From NCBI GenBank assembly GCA_003427395.1, contig BFEA01000654.1:795193-818960 (forward strand): DNA of 23,768 nt, written 5' to 3'. A model generated the notes under the pieces. That model saw nothing but the letters and a program-made list of their open reading frames with translations. It made no database searches and had not been told where the DNA came from. Below are positions 22,621 to 23,768 of the stretch, one piece after another (position 1 is the stretch's first letter; the number at the start of each line of letters is the position of its first letter). The position numbers were made by a program, and so were the translations under genes. Source of the DNA: Chara braunii (Eukaryota > Streptophyta > Charophyceae > Charales > Characeae).

Positions 22621-23768
22621 ATAAGCGGACACCAGGCTATTACATGCCCTGCGGTCCCACATTTCAAACACTGGGCGTTATCCATTCGCTCTTGCCACGT
22701 CTTTTGGTCTATGTCCATCTTCTCCCAAGGCTTCCCAGCCGCGATGCCGGGATGCTCGGGGAAAGATCGGGGTCTCCTCCTCACACCAGATTTTGGTCCT
22801 CCCTTCTCAACCATGGCGGCAACAACTTCCCCCTTTCCGGATCCGTTGCCGCCTGACACACCCTCGGCCTCCAATGACCACTTCTCTACGGTGTCGTCAT
22901 TAAAGACGACAAGGGTGTGATCTGCGCGCTTCTGGCGCCACAACACTCGCTTACCTGCACCTGCATGACCACCAGATTTCACCACAGATGCATACGATTG
23001 CTTTACCTGAGAAGTCATTTGCTCTCTCTGGAGAGCCAGATCGCGAAACTGCCTGTACTTATACTTACCGGACTTTGACTCGGCCACTAGCTGACCTCGT
23101 ATGGGTTCAGGTAAGGCCCGGGCATAAATATACAATACCTGATCATCATGCAGATTTGAGCCTGGTACTTGCAGTAATCGGTCGACCTTACGGGAGAACG
23201 CTTCCACCGACGTCCAATGTTTCTGTCCTACGCTAGTGAGCTGGTCGAAGGCCTTATCGGCCGTCGTCTTATCAAGGAAACGTTCCTTGAATTTATCTAG
23301 GAACTGTTTCAAGGTCATTGTTCCAGCCCACTTACCTATATCGTCGAATCCTGCCGCGTTGGCTTCGGCCAGGACCCACTCTTTAGTCTCCCCTCCGAGA
23401 CACGACGTGGAGAAGGCGACCTATGACTCTTCTTCTACTGGGGTCGTCTCGACGTAGGTCTGTATTTATGCAATCCATATAAACAAATTATCTTTCTTTT
23501 TGTTACAGAACGTGAATGGCAATTTCATCTTCACCCTTTCTTTCTTCTTCGGCTTTTCTGGCTGTGCCGTGTTCTCATTCGTCCCTTTTGGTGATCCATT
23601 GGGTGGTGGACTTGGTGGGTCTGAAGGTCCCCCAGATTCTTCCTTCCTGACTGTGGTGATCTTTAANGATGTCATTGCATCACTCATCAACTTTTTCGGC
23701 TTCTCTTCATTTTGAGTTTCTTCTACCCTGTTCTTTCCTTTAACCAGGTTGGTGACAGTATGCAGGCC
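22617..23768 (-). pseudogene. Ty3/gypsy gag, two internal stops, runs off the window
   Basis: Structural capsid/nucleocapsid protein. From the right edge: a polar Lys/Pro-rich N-terminal part, then KLPFTFCNKKKDNLFIW, a TAA (23466-23468), IQTYVETTPVEEES, a TAG (23421-23423), and the retrotransposon gag core (SCLGGETKEWVLAEAN, TLKQFLDKFKERF). Near the C-terminus is a CCHC zinc knuckle, C-x2-C-x4-H-x4-C (CLKCGTAGHVIAWC). All parts share one frame, so the stops are point nonsense changes rather than shifts. The region after TAG alone gives 233 codons from 23318. The true N-terminus lies beyond the window. Confidence 0.9.

Larger units (their letters stand above)
19611..23768 (-). mobile_element. 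Defective Ty3/gypsy LTR retrotransposon, gag-pol interior
   Basis: Minus-strand order gag, protease, reverse transcriptase, RNase H, integrase is diagnostic of Ty3/gypsy (Ty1/copia would have integrase before reverse transcriptase). gag, reverse transcriptase and integrase share one reading frame, and the protease segment is shifted. Defects: four in-frame stops, two frame changes, ambiguous bases, and loss of the integrase C-terminus and 3' LTR at 19610. The 5' end lies beyond the window. No chromodomain is visible because that region is missing. Confidence 0.95.

Overview
The window looks like nuclear DNA from a plant-lineage eukaryote. It carries one intron-containing cytosolic GAPDH gene, a Ty3/gypsy retrotransposon, a LINE remnant, tRNA-derived SINEs and many short inverted-repeat elements, with very little other coding sequence. 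The GAPDH protein resembles land-plant GapC. A repeat-rich streptophyte alga such as Chara is a plausible source, but the sequence alone does not prove it. There is one 415-base run of N and several isolated N bases, mostly in the retroelement sequence on the right.

Layout, left to right. 1-600 holds decayed minus-strand coding sequence rich in Asp/Ser/Asn. 600-4985 is intergenic and contains two copies of one dispersed repeat (1374-1832 and 4323-4822), homopolymers and microsatellites. 5110-5880 (minus) is the C-terminal end of a LINE pol gene with an in-frame stop. 5900-8710 is non-coding: GC-rich palindromes, CAAT/TG hairpins, a G24 run, a G+T-rich tract and an AT-rich tract. 8855-11590 is a cluster of non-autonomous inverted-repeat elements, including a nested foldback of about 1.1 kb and a PIF/Harbinger-like element whose interior is the N run.

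The only gene that looks functional is GAPDH on the plus strand (exons 11843-11944, 13907-14158, 15989-16642; 335 residues). Its two introns, each about 1.9 kb, hold four SINE copies, all antisense to the gene. They also hold two copies of a ~98-bp inverted-repeat element, poly(A)-type insertions flanked by target duplications, and a partial duplicate of exon 2 that is itself split by one of those inverted-repeat elements.

Downstream, 17512-18523 fits a solo LTR with 4-bp target duplications. 19611-23768 (minus) is a defective Ty3/gypsy gag-pol that runs off the right edge. Its 3' end is cut at a poly(A)/N junction inside integrase.

I found no CRISPR array, operon, defence system or other clearly new multi-gene system. 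The interest is in the nested history of mobile elements around one housekeeping gene.
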